NCBI GenBank assembly: GCA_020632595.1
Contig: JACKFF010000006.1
Coordinates: 62,001-126,000, forward strand
Direction of reading: 5' to 3'
From: Nitrospiraceae bacterium
GTDB lineage: Bacteria; Nitrospirota; Nitrospiria; Nitrospirales; UBA8639
Length of the DNA: 64,000 nucleotides
Under the pieces are notes generated by a model, which had not been told where the DNA came from, ran no database searches, and saw only the letters and a program-made list of their open reading frames with translations. A program made the translations under genes and the position numbers. This document shows positions 36,650 through 45,846 of this stretch, in pieces (position 1 is the stretch's first letter; each line of letters opens with the position of its first letter).

Positions 36650-37579
36650 ATGGAAAATTCTCAGAAATTTTGTGAATTGTTCTTTCAGGCGCTTCGTATA
36701 CGCCTGGTGGAAGAACGGATCATCGAATTATATCCTAGCGATGGTATTCAAAGTCCGGTGCATTTGTCGATTGGACAGGAGGCTGTTGCTGTAGGGGCAT
36801 GTCGGGATTTGAAAAACACAGATCTGGTCTTTTGTACCTACCGTAGCCATGCTTTTTATCTGGCTAAAGGAGGAAGTTTGGCGGAAATGTTTGCCGAACT
36901 GTATGGAAAAGTTACCGGGTGTGCCCGAGGAAAGGCCGGTTCGATGCATTTAGCGGCACCTGAGGTAGGGTTGATGGGTGCCTCGGCCGTGGTGGCCAGT
37001 ACCATTCCCCATGCCGTGGGAGCGGCACTGGCGGCAAAACGGTTGGGCCATGATCAGGTGGTAGTTGGTGTGTTTGGAGACGGAGCCACGGAAGAAGGCG
37101 TCTACCACGAATCATTGAATTTCGCGGTTCTTCATCGCTTGCCCGTAATATTTCTGTGTGAGAATAACGGATTAGCCGTGCATTCATGCCAAAAATCCAG
37201 ACAGGGGTACGATATTCTTGACCATGCACGTTCATATGGTCTTCCGGTGTACCACATTGCCGAGGGATATGATTTTGTGAAGGTGGCGGACACGATGTCA
37301 GACATTATTCAACGTGTTCGGTTAACCCGAGAACCGGTATTTGTGGAGGTTCGGACCTATCGGTACAAAGAGCATGTCGGGCCTGGCGAAGATTTCATGT
37401 GTGGCTATCGTCAACCTGACGAGTGGTTGGCTTGGAAACGACAGGATCCTCTCGAACAGTATCGGAACCTGGTGGAAACGATTCGTCCAGCCATCCTTAA
37501 AGAAATTGACGAAGCGGTACATTTTGCCATGAGCAGTCCATTTCCCTCAGAGGAGGAATTACTTCGCGATGTTGTGTAA
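36650..37579 (+). CDS. Thiamine-diphosphate-dependent E1 alpha-like subunit
   Basis: 309 residues. Resembles the alpha subunit of pyruvate/2-oxo-acid or acetoin dehydrogenases, which decarboxylate 2-oxo acids on thiamine diphosphate. The ThDP motif GDGATEEGVYHESLNFA...CENN is intact, as is the FCTYRSHAFYLAKG stretch. No E2 or E3 genes are near, so it probably feeds sugar synthesis and not a dehydrogenase complex; that is inference. First gene of the island; weak ribosome site. Its end overlaps the next gene by 11 bases. Confidence 0.88.
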   Translation: MENSQKFCELFFQALRIRLVEERIIELYPSDGIQSPVHLSIGQEAVAVGACRDLKNTDLVFCTYRSHAFYLAKGGSLAEMFAELYGKVTGCARGKAGSMHLAAPEVGLMGASAVVASTIPHAVGAALAAKRLGHDQVVVGVFGDGATEEGVYHESLNFAVLHRLPVIFLCENNGLAVHSCQKSRQGYDILDHARSYGLPVYHIAEGYDFVKVADTMSDIIQRVRLTREPVFVEVRTYRYKEHVGPGEDFMCGYRQPDEWLAWKRQDPLEQYRNLVETIRPAILKEIDEAVHFAMSSPFPSEEELLRDVV

Positions 37580-38705
37580 TGCGGCGGACACATCCCCTGT
37601 AAACGGCCAGGCAGCCTCGGGTCCTCGTGCCGAGGCAGGCACGGAGATCATGAGCTATCGGGACGCGCTGCATTGGGCCATGCAAGACGCCTTACAGCGG
37701 CATGATTCCGTTCTGATTCTGGGACAGGGGGTGGACGACCACAAAGGGATATTTGGTTCCACCACAGGATTGAGTCAAACGTTTGGTGCGGATCGAGTGA
37801 TGGATACGCCGCTTGCCGAAGAAGGCATGACCGGGGTAGCCATTGGGGCTGCGTTAAATGGGCTCTATCCGATTCAGACCCATATTCGTGCCGATTTTTC
37901 CCTATTAGCCATGAATCAGATTATTAATTTAGCCGCGAAATACAAATATATGTTCGGTGGCCGGTTTGACGTGCCCATGTTGATTCGCATGATCGTGGGG
38001 CGAAGTTGGGGGCAAGGGGCGCAACATTCACAAAGCCTCCAATCTCTTTTTGCGCATATCCCCGGATTGCAGGTTGTGATGCCCTCGAGTTCGCAATCGA
38101 TTCTCGACACCTATCCGGCGGTGATTGATCACTACCGGGGGCCCGTCATCTCATTCGAGCATCGGTTGATGTACGATCTGCAATTTTATGTGGCTCCTCT
38201 AACCACCAGACAGAATACGGAGCCCTTTGGGTCACGGTTGGTGCGATCAGGCAAGGAGGTCACCATTGTGGCCACCTCCATCATGGTGTTGGAAGCCATG
38301 AGAGCAGCAGAACACTTGGCCCTGGTGTCCGATATTCAATGCGAGGTGATTGATTTACATTGCGTGTCCAGTCCTGACTGGGATTTGATCATGCACAGTG
38401 TTGAAAAAACGGGTCGGTTGGTCGTGGCGGATACCAGTTGGCGGGAATACGGTGTATGCGCGGAGGTGTGCCGTGCGGTCGCTGAAAGGAATCCCGGATG
38501 TTTGAAGGCACCGGTGGTGACCTTGGGTATGCAGCCCGCTCCCTGTCCTACGGCCAAGTGTTTGGAAGATCTTTTTTATCCTGATTTGCGCCAATTAGTG
38601 GATGCGTTGGCAGTCCTTGTCACCGGGAAAGAGAGTCATGGGTTGCCCTTGCCCGATACCCAATCCATGGCTGATGTGTATAAACGGTTCAAAGGCCCTT
38701 TTTAA
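37569..38705 (+). CDS. Thiamine-diphosphate-dependent E1 beta-like subunit
   Basis: 378 residues as drawn; a start at ATG 37650 (begins MSYRDALHWAMQDAL, the usual beta start) is possible and would remove 27 odd residues. Motifs of E1 beta: DTPLAEEGMTGVAIGAAL, RMIVGRSWGQGAQHSQSLQ, ISFEHRLMY, and the transketolase C-terminal fold. It should pair with the preceding alpha-like protein into a two-subunit ThDP enzyme. Tightly coupled. Confidence 0.88.
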   Translation: MLCNAADTSPVNGQAASGPRAEAGTEIMSYRDALHWAMQDALQRHDSVLILGQGVDDHKGIFGSTTGLSQTFGADRVMDTPLAEEGMTGVAIGAALNGLYPIQTHIRADFSLLAMNQIINLAAKYKYMFGGRFDVPMLIRMIVGRSWGQGAQHSQSLQSLFAHIPGLQVVMPSSSQSILDTYPAVIDHYRGPVISFEHRLMYDLQFYVAPLTTRQNTEPFGSRLVRSGKEVTIVATSIMVLEAMRAAEHLALVSDIQCEVIDLHCVSSPDWDLIMHSVEKTGRLVVADTSWREYGVCAEVCRAVAERNPGCLKAPVVTLGMQPAPCPTAKCLEDLFYPDLRQLVDALAVLVTGKESHGLPLPDTQSMADVYKRFKGPF

Positions 38706-38743
38706 ACGGTATTGTCGGACCACCTCATCAAAGGAATGCGAAG

Positions 38744-39721
38744 ATGAAAGTGCTCATTACGGGAATTTCAGGAATGGTGGGCAGTCACTTAGCGGAGTAT
38801 ATCCTTGCGGATCACCCGGAGGTAGACCTTCATGGACTCATTCGATGGCGAACACCTCTTGATCATCTTCTGGCCATCAAAGATCGCATTGCCCTGCATT
38901 ATGGTGATCTTCGGGACTTGAACTCACTTATTGTCGTGATCAAAAAAATCCAACCTGATTGGATCTTTCATTTGGCGGCACAATCCTTTGTCACGACAAG
39001 TTTTGACGCGCCGGTCGACACGCTGTCCACCAATGTGCTCGGGACAACCAATTTGCTCGATGCGCTCCGCATTACCGGAGTCGATGCCAAGGTGCATGTC
39101 TGCAGTTCCTCGGAAGTCTACGGACAAGTCATGGCAGATGAAGTCCCCATTACTGAGGCTAATCCCTTTCGTCCGGCCAGCCCGTATGCGGTATCCAAAG
39201 TCGGGGAAGACATGATTGCCTTTCAATATTATTTGTCCTATGGCATTCGAACCGTCCGTACCAGGATGTTTACCCATACCGGCCCACGGCGAGGGGATGT
39301 CTTTGCGGAAAGTGCCTATGCCAAGCAAATTGTGGAGGTGGAGTATGGGCTTCGGAAAAATCCGATTCGGGTCGGAAATTTGGACAGTATTCGGACATTC
39401 GCAGATGTTCGCGATGCCGTCCGGGCTTACTGGGTGCTGATGGAAAAGTGTCCAGCCGGGGAAGTTTATAATATCGGCGGGAACCGTACGATGACACTGC
39501 GGGACATGCTTGAGATTCTTAAAGGCATGGCCACCTGTCGCATCGAGCATGTGGTGGATCCCGCATTGTTGCGACCGTCGGATGTCACCCTGCAGATTCC
39601 CGATACGTCAAAGTTCAAAGCGGCGACGGGGTGGGAACCACGCATCCCCTTTGAAGAAACCTTACAAGGTATTCTGGCGTTTTATCGAAGGCGATACCAC
39701 AAGAGGAGCAAAGCAGCGTGA
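38744..39721 (+). CDS. GDP-mannose 4,6-dehydratase-like sugar-nucleotide dehydratase/epimerase
   Basis: 325 residues, extended short-chain dehydrogenase fold. NAD-binding GISGMVGSH, FHLAAQS, the CSSSEVYG serine/threonine region and catalytic PYAVSK (Tyr-x-x-x-Lys) are all intact, and RTRMFTHTGPRRG is typical for GDP-mannose or related 4,6-dehydratases. It probably makes a 4-keto-6-deoxy sugar nucleotide. AAAGGA before ATG 38744. Overlaps the following kinase by 4 bases (GTGA). Confidence 0.87.
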   Translation: MKVLITGISGMVGSHLAEYILADHPEVDLHGLIRWRTPLDHLLAIKDRIALHYGDLRDLNSLIVVIKKIQPDWIFHLAAQSFVTTSFDAPVDTLSTNVLGTTNLLDALRITGVDAKVHVCSSSEVYGQVMADEVPITEANPFRPASPYAVSKVGEDMIAFQYYLSYGIRTVRTRMFTHTGPRRGDVFAESAYAKQIVEVEYGLRKNPIRVGNLDSIRTFADVRDAVRAYWVLMEKCPAGEVYNIGGNRTMTLRDMLEILKGMATCRIEHVVDPALLRPSDVTLQIPDTSKFKAATGWEPRIPFEETLQGILAFYRRRYHKRSKAA

Positions 39722-40839
39722 TTATCTCTCGAACCCCCTACCGGTTGTCGTTTTTCGGAGGAGGCACGGACTATCCTCAATGGTATCTTCGGGAAGAGGG
39801 TGCTGTTCTTTCCACCACAATTGACAAGTATTGCTATGTGAGTTGTCGATACCTTCCTCCATTTTTCAATATTAAACACCGGATTGTCTGGTCACATATT
39901 GAAACGGTATCGACTATTGGAGAAATTCTTCATCCTGCCGTTCGAGAAGGCCTGCGGTTTTTAGGTTTTGATGATTCCCAGGGAGTGGAAATTCAACATC
40001 AGGGGGATCTTCCGGCCCGGTCAGGCATTGGGTCCAGCTCTTCATTTTCGGTTGGTCTGGTGAAAGCTCTCACTGGGCTGAAGGGTGAAATGTTGGGGAA
40101 AATGGATCTGGCCCGCCAGGCGTTCACGTTAGAGCAAGATATCTTAAAAGAAACAGTTGGGTCCCAGGATCAAGTCGCAGCCGCCTTCGGTGGATTTAAT
40201 GTTATTCGTTTCCTGCGAGACGGTCAGATTCAAGTCGAACCGCTCACGTTATCATTGGGGCGTTTGGCTGAACTGGAGCAAAATCTCGTTCTACTGTATA
40301 CCGGCACCAGTCGCCTGGGTTCAGACATTGCAAAAAGTGTCACCAAGAACTTTTCTCTCAGATCCGCCGAACTCAAAAGCATGCGTGTAATGGTGGATAG
40401 AGGCTTGGGTATTTTAAGTGGAACGAGTTCGCTGGAGGAGTTCGGCAAATTGCTGCATGAAAGCTGGATGCTGAAGCGGGAACTTTCCCACGACATTTCC
40501 AATTCCACCATTGATGAAATTTATAGAAATGCCCTGGACAATGGGGCGATTGGTGGAAAGCTTTCCGGGGCAGGAGGCAGTGGGTTTATGTTGTTCTATG
40601 TTCCGATTGCCAAGCAGCCACATTTTCTTTCAGCGATGCATCCCTATATTTGTGTGCCGTTTTCTTTTTCACAATCAGGAAGCAGCATAATTTACTATGA
40701 TGGACCTGATAGAAGGGTATCGGTCGGATTTCCTCCCGAGGGAGAAGGTGTCCGGAAGGAAAGGGAAAGAAGACGGCTTCCCGCTCTCAAGAACCCTAAA
40801 AAGGCAAAGGAAAAAATTCTTGTTGGGCACCGATCCTGA
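39718..40839 (+). CDS. GHMP kinase, heptose-7-phosphate kinase (HddA)-like
   Basis: 373 residues, start GTG 39718 overlapping the previous stop. Motif 1 RTPYRLSFFGGGTDYP, the ATP-binding GDLPARSGIGSSSSFSVG and motif 3 GGKLSGAGGSGFML are complete. This layout matches D-glycero-D-manno-heptose 7-phosphate kinases and related sugar kinases such as fucokinases. A basic tail (about 335-373) is extra. The phosphorylated sugar cannot be deduced from sequence alone. Confidence 0.85.
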   Translation: MIISRTPYRLSFFGGGTDYPQWYLREEGAVLSTTIDKYCYVSCRYLPPFFNIKHRIVWSHIETVSTIGEILHPAVREGLRFLGFDDSQGVEIQHQGDLPARSGIGSSSSFSVGLVKALTGLKGEMLGKMDLARQAFTLEQDILKETVGSQDQVAAAFGGFNVIRFLRDGQIQVEPLTLSLGRLAELEQNLVLLYTGTSRLGSDIAKSVTKNFSLRSAELKSMRVMVDRGLGILSGTSSLEEFGKLLHESWMLKRELSHDISNSTIDEIYRNALDNGAIGGKLSGAGGSGFMLFYVPIAKQPHFLSAMHPYICVPFSFSQSGSSIIYYDGPDRRVSVGFPPEGEGVRKERERRRLPALKNPKKAKEKILVGHRS

Positions 40840-40852
40840 GAAGCATGACTAC

Positions 40853-41413
40853 ATGCCGCCACGAACTTCCGTTCCCCCACAAAGGGGTATGACCAAGGAG
40901 GTATTCGGGTGTCCATGGTTTCGGGTACACGAAGAAGGTTGGAATGGTTTATCTGACTCGGACCGGCAACCGTTTTATCGTATTGAAAGCTCAGATGGTG
41001 TCCTAGTGTTAGCCATGACCAGAAATGAAGAGATTATTCTGGTGCGGCAATTTTGACAGGCCTTGCGCAGGAACACCATTGAATGTCCTGCTGGGAGTAT
41101 TGAGGACGGTGAATCTCCCGAAGAGGCTGCGGCGCGTGAACTCTATGAAGAAACGCGATATCGAGCCGGAACCCTTCGTTTGTTAGGGAGCGGACATATC
41201 ATGATGAATCGGTACAATGCGAAAGATTTTTTATTCATGGCTCAAGATTGCGAGGTGCTTTCCCAAACTCCCGAAGTTCCGGACCAAAACGTGCTTCTGG
41301 TTTCACCCCAGGAGTTTAAAAGGCTCGTGACCTCGGGAGATTTTGAGCATATTCCTGCGTTATCTCTTTTCAGCCTTGTTGAGTGGCAATTCGGTTTGCG
41401 TTTGGTGGTATGA
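40853..41413 (+). pseudogene. Nudix hydrolase gene interrupted by an in-frame TGA
   Basis: From ATG 40853 one frame encodes an ADP-ribose-pyrophosphatase-like Nudix protein, but codon 68 (41054-41056) is TGA, directly after LVRQF, where relatives usually have Arg (a CGA-to-TGA change would do this). The same frame goes on without shift: QALRRNTIECPAGSIEDGE, then RELYEETRY. The Nudix box (GX5EX7REUXEEXGU) is complete except that its last Gly is Arg (EETRY). The two defects point to decay, unless there is a sequencing error or readthrough. A downstream TTG (41063) could restart a truncated product. Confidence 0.75.
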
Positions 41414-41414
41414 C

Positions 41415-42281
41415 ATGAACGTTCAGGCCCTTGAATACAAAGCCGCAGAGCTGAGACTCCATATTCTCAGGACTGCTTTAAAAGCCGGGAAAGGCCATGT
41501 TCCCCCGGCATTCTCCTGGGTGGAAATTGGTGTGGCGTTGTTTTACGGGGGACACTTGAACCTTCGGCCCCATGATCCAAAATGGGAAAATCGGGATCGA
41601 TTCATTCTCAGTAAGGGCCATGGATGTTTGACTTTGTATGCGATGCTGGCCGATTTGGGGTTTTTTCCAAAAACCGAATTAGAAAATTTTTGCGGTCCGG
41701 GAAGTCTCCTGGCCGGTCACCCTGATATACAAATTCCGGGAGTGGAGGGGATTTCGGGCTCACTCGGGCATGGGCTAGGCCTAAGTGCTGGATTGGCCTT
41801 GGGAGCTAAACTTCATTCATGCCCTTGGAAAGTCGTAACGGTCATGGGGGATGGGGAATGTCAAGAGGGATCAGTATGGGAAGCGGCGATGTTTGCGAGC
41901 CATCACCAACTTCATAACCTGGTAGCGATCATTGATCGGAATGGGTTAGGTGCGACCAACTATACTGAAAAAAATGTGGCCCTAGAGCCCTTTGTCAGCA
42001 AATGGGAGGCTTTTGGATGGGAGGTGGTGTCCATCAATGGGCATTCCTTTGAAGAATTAGACAAGGTCTTGGGCTGCTATCGTCAAACGCATTCGCTGAA
42101 ACCTCTGATGATTTTGGCTCAAACGGTAAAGGGAAAAGGGTTGTCATTTATGGAGGCTTCCGTCGATTGGCATCACCGGATTCCGAAGGGTGAAGAAGTG
42201 GAAGAGGCCATGCGGCAGCTAATGGGTGCAATTTCTTCATCGGGATCGATGTCTGGCATGGAGATGGCTCATGGGGCATGA
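41415..42281 (+). CDS. Transketolase-like N-terminal subunit
   Basis: 288 residues from ATG 41415. Carries the ThDP-binding half of a split transketolase: ILSKGHGCLTLYAMLADLG, GSLGHGLGLSAG, MGDGECQEGSVWEAAMFA. Transketolases move two-carbon ketol units between sugars. With the C-terminal half next door it should form an alpha2-beta2 enzyme. In this setting it may supply or extend an unusual sugar such as a heptulose; inference only. Confidence 0.9.
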   Translation: MNVQALEYKAAELRLHILRTALKAGKGHVPPAFSWVEIGVALFYGGHLNLRPHDPKWENRDRFILSKGHGCLTLYAMLADLGFFPKTELENFCGPGSLLAGHPDIQIPGVEGISGSLGHGLGLSAGLALGAKLHSCPWKVVTVMGDGECQEGSVWEAAMFASHHQLHNLVAIIDRNGLGATNYTEKNVALEPFVSKWEAFGWEVVSINGHSFEELDKVLGCYRQTHSLKPLMILAQTVKGKGLSFMEASVDWHHRIPKGEEVEEAMRQLMGAISSSGSMSGMEMAHGA

Positions 42282-43215
42282 TTTTCGTGATGCCGTCTTT
42301 GAAAGTGTTTTACAGATTGTGGCCAACAATCCCCGCACAATTGTGCTCACCAATGATATGGGAGCCATGGGATTAAACCAGATTCAAGCATGGTATCCTC
42401 AGCAAGTTTTAAATGTGGGAATTAGTGAGCAAAATATGATGAGTGTAGCGGCGGGAATGGCACTTTCCGGATATGCGGTTTTTGTCTATGGAATTGCCTC
42501 TCATATTACGACGCGGTGTTATGAACAGTTGAAATTGGATGTGTGTGCCTTAAACGTTCCGGTCATTCTTCTTGGAATGGGGCCCGGCTTGTCATACGGG
42601 GTGGATGGACCCACCCATCATGCGACACATGACTGTGCTCTTCTCCAAACATTATCAGGCATGACCATTTATTTGCCTGCAGATGGCGTAGCCATCAGGG
42701 CCATGGTCGAGCAAGCCTACCAAAGGGGAACGCCCGCCTATATTCGGATCGATAAGGACCCCTACGAACCGATATATGCACCCAATACACATGATTTCAG
42801 CCTAGGACTTGAAACGATTCAACAGGGGGAATCCCTCTGTGTGGTGACCAACGGCATCATGCTGGCCAGGGTGCGAGAAGCGGCAAGGGAATTGCGGGAG
42901 GAAGGGATCGAAGTCGCTCTTGTCGATTTATATCGAATGAATCCCTGCAACGAGTCCAGACTCTGGGAAGCATGCCGAAACGCTCAGGCCATTGTGACAG
43001 TGGAAGAACATGGTCGGACCGGAGGGATTGGAAGTTTGGTTGGGAGGCTGTTGAGTGAGCGGGGCCACGCTATTCCTTTCTGCGGGCTTTCGTTGGGTGA
43101 TGAAATGTTGTTTGGCTCCGCGAGTCGAACCTGGGCCTATGGGCAATACGGCCTGGAAAAGGAAAGCCTGAAAAACACGTTCCGGCATATGGCCCTGTTA
43201 CCCACGACGGTTTGA
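42271..43215 (+). CDS. Transketolase-like C-terminal subunit
   Basis: 314 residues from ATG 42271 (GGAG 8 bases before; overlaps the preceding stop). Pyrimidine-binding and C-terminal domains: NVGISEQNMMSVAAGMAL, YGVDGPTHHATHD, YIRIDK, and VTVEEHGRTGGIGS. Partner of the N-terminal half. Split transketolases of this kind are common in sugar-biosynthesis loci. Confidence 0.9.
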   Translation: MGHDFRDAVFESVLQIVANNPRTIVLTNDMGAMGLNQIQAWYPQQVLNVGISEQNMMSVAAGMALSGYAVFVYGIASHITTRCYEQLKLDVCALNVPVILLGMGPGLSYGVDGPTHHATHDCALLQTLSGMTIYLPADGVAIRAMVEQAYQRGTPAYIRIDKDPYEPIYAPNTHDFSLGLETIQQGESLCVVTNGIMLARVREAARELREEGIEVALVDLYRMNPCNESRLWEACRNAQAIVTVEEHGRTGGIGSLVGRLLSERGHAIPFCGLSLGDEMLFGSASRTWAYGQYGLEKESLKNTFRHMALLPTTV

Positions 43216-43250
43216 TTTTTCATCTATCGATTGGGGTAAGGATATTCAAC

Positions 43251-44258
43251 GTGACGACGAATTCCTCCATCTATTTCGGAAAACGGGTTCTGGTTTCTGG
43301 AGGCACGGGGATGATTGGGATTCCACTTGTTCGAGCCTTGTTGGCACTGGGGGCTCAGGTGACCGTGGTGTCCTTGGAACAGGAAGGTTATGCGAGAGCC
43401 GTGTTAGGCCCTTCAGTTGCGTTCTCCAGAGGCGATCTGACTTGTTATGACACATGCGAACAAGCTGTGAAAGGACAGGATTACGCCTTTAATTTGGTTG
43501 GAATCAAAGGGTCCGTCGGTATTGGGGTGAAAAGAGCAGCCAGTTATTTTGTGCCCATGCTTCGATATCAATCAAATTTATTAGAAGCCGCATTTCGAGG
43601 AGGAGTCTCGCGGTATCTTTTCGTGAGCAGTATTTGCGCCTATCCACCAGCGACACTTCATGTGGAGGACAATGTCTGGAATGGTCTTCCAAAGCAAAAT
43701 GACCGGTACGCCGGGATTGCAAAAAGGATCGGCGAACTCGAAGCCGAAACCTATTTGCAGGAATATCATTGGGAGGCTGTCCGAGTGGTCCGGCCCTCAA
43801 ATGTGTATGGTCCGCTTGATGACTTTAATCCTGCAACGGGACAGGTGATTCCGGCTCTCATTCGGAGAGTGTTGGATGGAGAGTCTCCGGTTCGTATTTG
43901 GGGAGATGGATCTGCCATACGGGATTTTATTTTTGTCGAAGATGTGGTTGAGGGGATTTTGCAGGCCATGGAGCATGCTCCGCCATGTTTTCCTATTAAT
44001 TTGGGAAGTGGCGTTCCGACCACTATCAGGCAATTAGCTGAAACCATTGTGGCCGAAAGTCGGGTCTCCACCGCAATTGAGTGGGATCCTTCAAAGCCGG
44101 CCGGCGATCCTGTCCGGTTGTTATCGATGGAACGGGCAGAAGCCACTATTGGATTCCGTCCCAAAATCTCTCTCAGAGAAGGGATTCGTCAAACGATTCA
44201 CTGGTATAGAGAAAATCGGGAACTTGCCCATGAGCGGAAAAACCTCCTTAGCGCCTAA
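43251..44258 (+). CDS. NAD-dependent epimerase/dehydratase (SDR paralogue A)
   Basis: 335 residues from GTG 43251 (AAGGAT 8 bases before). Rossmann motif SGGTGMIG, SSICAYPP and VRPSNVYGPLDDFNP, WGDGSAIRDFIFV. The usual catalytic Tyr-x-x-x-Lys is displaced: the Lys lies in RYAGIAKRIGE, with Ala at -4 and Tyr at -5. The substrate is probably a nucleotide sugar. Closely related to the genes at 47609 and 49147. Confidence 0.83.
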   Translation: MTTNSSIYFGKRVLVSGGTGMIGIPLVRALLALGAQVTVVSLEQEGYARAVLGPSVAFSRGDLTCYDTCEQAVKGQDYAFNLVGIKGSVGIGVKRAASYFVPMLRYQSNLLEAAFRGGVSRYLFVSSICAYPPATLHVEDNVWNGLPKQNDRYAGIAKRIGELEAETYLQEYHWEAVRVVRPSNVYGPLDDFNPATGQVIPALIRRVLDGESPVRIWGDGSAIRDFIFVEDVVEGILQAMEHAPPCFPINLGSGVPTTIRQLAETIVAESRVSTAIEWDPSKPAGDPVRLLSMERAEATIGFRPKISLREGIRQTIHWYRENRELAHERKNLLSA

Positions 44259-44697
44259 AAACAGGAAGCGGAAAACTGAAGGACCTTCAACGCCTCGATT
44301 TGTACCGGGGTTGGGAGATCTGGTGGATCGTTTAACCGTAGATCAACTGAAGGAAGCGTTTCATGAATCGATCCGGACAGCGGTCAGGACCGAAATCGCT
44401 GATTTGGAACATGATATTGATGGATGGGCTGATCGACATCAGATCAAAATGTCAGGGCGGAACGTCCGGATCATCATTGTGCTTGCCCAAATCAATTATG
44501 AAATCTGGATGTGTAAAGAAGGCATGATGGCCGAACCCAACCGATACGATCAGTGGTTGAGACGGGCTCATCAATTAAATGGCATCAGAAATCAGATGAA
44601 AAATCTTCTTTTAGCCGTGGTGCAATCGGGAACCAGAGTGTGCCGTGCGAGTAATGTTTCGGTGGATGATTTAAAAGATTGGAATATACAGCTATAA
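44230..44697 (+). CDS. Unknown conserved-looking protein in glycan island
   Basis: 155 residues from ATG 44230, overlapping the preceding gene by 29 bases. A basic disordered N-terminus (about 1-25) is followed by a helical region (DQLKEAFHESIRTAVRTEI, INYEIWMCKEGMM, YDQWLRRAHQLNGIRNQMKN). No membrane segment and no motif I recognise. Tight position between an epimerase and an aldo/keto reductase suggests a role in the same pathway. Confidence 0.65.
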   Translation: MSGKTSLAPKNRKRKTEGPSTPRFVPGLGDLVDRLTVDQLKEAFHESIRTAVRTEIADLEHDIDGWADRHQIKMSGRNVRIIIVLAQINYEIWMCKEGMMAEPNRYDQWLRRAHQLNGIRNQMKNLLLAVVQSGTRVCRASNVSVDDLKDWNIQL

Positions 44698-44712
44698 CCA
44701 TAGGCTTGCGCG

Positions 44713-45828
44713 ATGCTTTTTAAAAAATTAGGCCAATCTGACATAGAAATTTCCGCTATCGGTCAAGGGACTGGGATTCATCACTCCCTGACAGACCGGG
44801 AAGCACATCGGCAACTTGAATCCACGATTCGTGCCGGAATTGATATGGGATTAAATTTTATTGATACGGCGCCTGTGTATGGTGATGGAGAGTCTGAAGC
44901 GGTCATTGGTAAGGCTTTGAAGGGGATTCGGCATCGTGCGGTGTTGGCGACAAAGGTCTCTCCTGAAAACTTATCTTCAAAAGGCATTAAATGTTCGGTT
45001 CAGGAGAGTCTTAGGCGTTTGCGAACAGACTGGATTGACCTTCTCCAAATCCACTGGCCCAATCCCCAAATCCCCATCTTGGATACCCTGATGGGTCTGG
45101 AGAAAACGGTACAGGAGGGGTTGGTACGATATGTGGGAATCTGCAATTTTTCTTTCAATGACACGTTAAAGATACATCAACAGTTAACTCCACACCTCCT
45201 GGCTTCTGTTCAGGTCGAATATAACTTGTTCGATCGAAGTATTGAACAGGAATTCCTCCAATACGGCGAACGAGTTGGAATCAGTATTATCGCCTATAGC
45301 CCTCTTCATTGTGGACGTTTTGTAGCGAATCGGAAACAGTATGCTGTTCTTCAGGAGATAGCGAATAAATACCAGAAAACTCCAGCTCAAATTGTGTTGC
45401 GGTGGTTAGTTGGACATCGCCCGGTTGTGGTGATTCCGAATACCACGAATTGTCAACGAATGAAGGAAAACGCGGAAAGTATAAATTTTAATCTCAAAGA
45501 CGAGGATGCCCGGTATCTGGAAGAAAAATGTACCGGACATTTCGTAGAGATTCCTCCTAAATCCATACAAGTTGCTGATGACTCAGGACGTTCGGTCTAT
45601 CGAACCCTCGAAGACGCTCTTGCAAATGCCATGCATTGCGTACCTAGTCCGCAAGAATTGGCCCAACAAATTACCGCAGGGGATTTTTTGAAACCGGTGC
45701 GTCTTCGTCCGGCTAGTTCCTCCCATGCCCGGTTTGAGCTCTTGGAAGGCCGAATCCGGTATTGGGCATGGGTCATTGCACACGGTTTCGAAAAGCCCTT
45801 ACCCGCGCTGCTGGAAGATTTCTCTTGA
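44713..45828 (+). CDS. Aldo/keto reductase with C-terminal ParB-like domain (copy 1)
   Basis: 371 residues. Residues 1-280 are an aldo/keto reductase barrel: catalytic Asp/Tyr in FIDTAPVYGDGESE, Lys in LATKVS, His in LLQIHWPNP. The last 75 residues form a separate domain: VPSPQELAQQI, LKPVRLRP, FELLEGRIRYWAWVIAHG, PLPALL. This follows the ParB/sulfiredoxin-like pattern (P-P..LA..I...G..PI.V...YEL..G..R..A). A second such fusion lies at 50219. The role of the extra domain is unknown; nucleotide or sugar-nucleotide binding is possible. Confidence 0.85.
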   Translation: MLFKKLGQSDIEISAIGQGTGIHHSLTDREAHRQLESTIRAGIDMGLNFIDTAPVYGDGESEAVIGKALKGIRHRAVLATKVSPENLSSKGIKCSVQESLRRLRTDWIDLLQIHWPNPQIPILDTLMGLEKTVQEGLVRYVGICNFSFNDTLKIHQQLTPHLLASVQVEYNLFDRSIEQEFLQYGERVGISIIAYSPLHCGRFVANRKQYAVLQEIANKYQKTPAQIVLRWLVGHRPVVVIPNTTNCQRMKENAESINFNLKDEDARYLEEKCTGHFVEIPPKSIQVADDSGRSVYRTLEDALANAMHCVPSPQELAQQITAGDFLKPVRLRPASSSHARFELLEGRIRYWAWVIAHGFEKPLPALLEDFS

Positions 45829-45846
45829 TAGCATTGTGAGAGATAA

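Noticed and set aside
41054..41056. TGA as selenocysteine codon in the Nudix gene
   Set aside because: Nudix proteins do not use Sec there, relatives have Arg, and I see no stem-loop signal after the codon.
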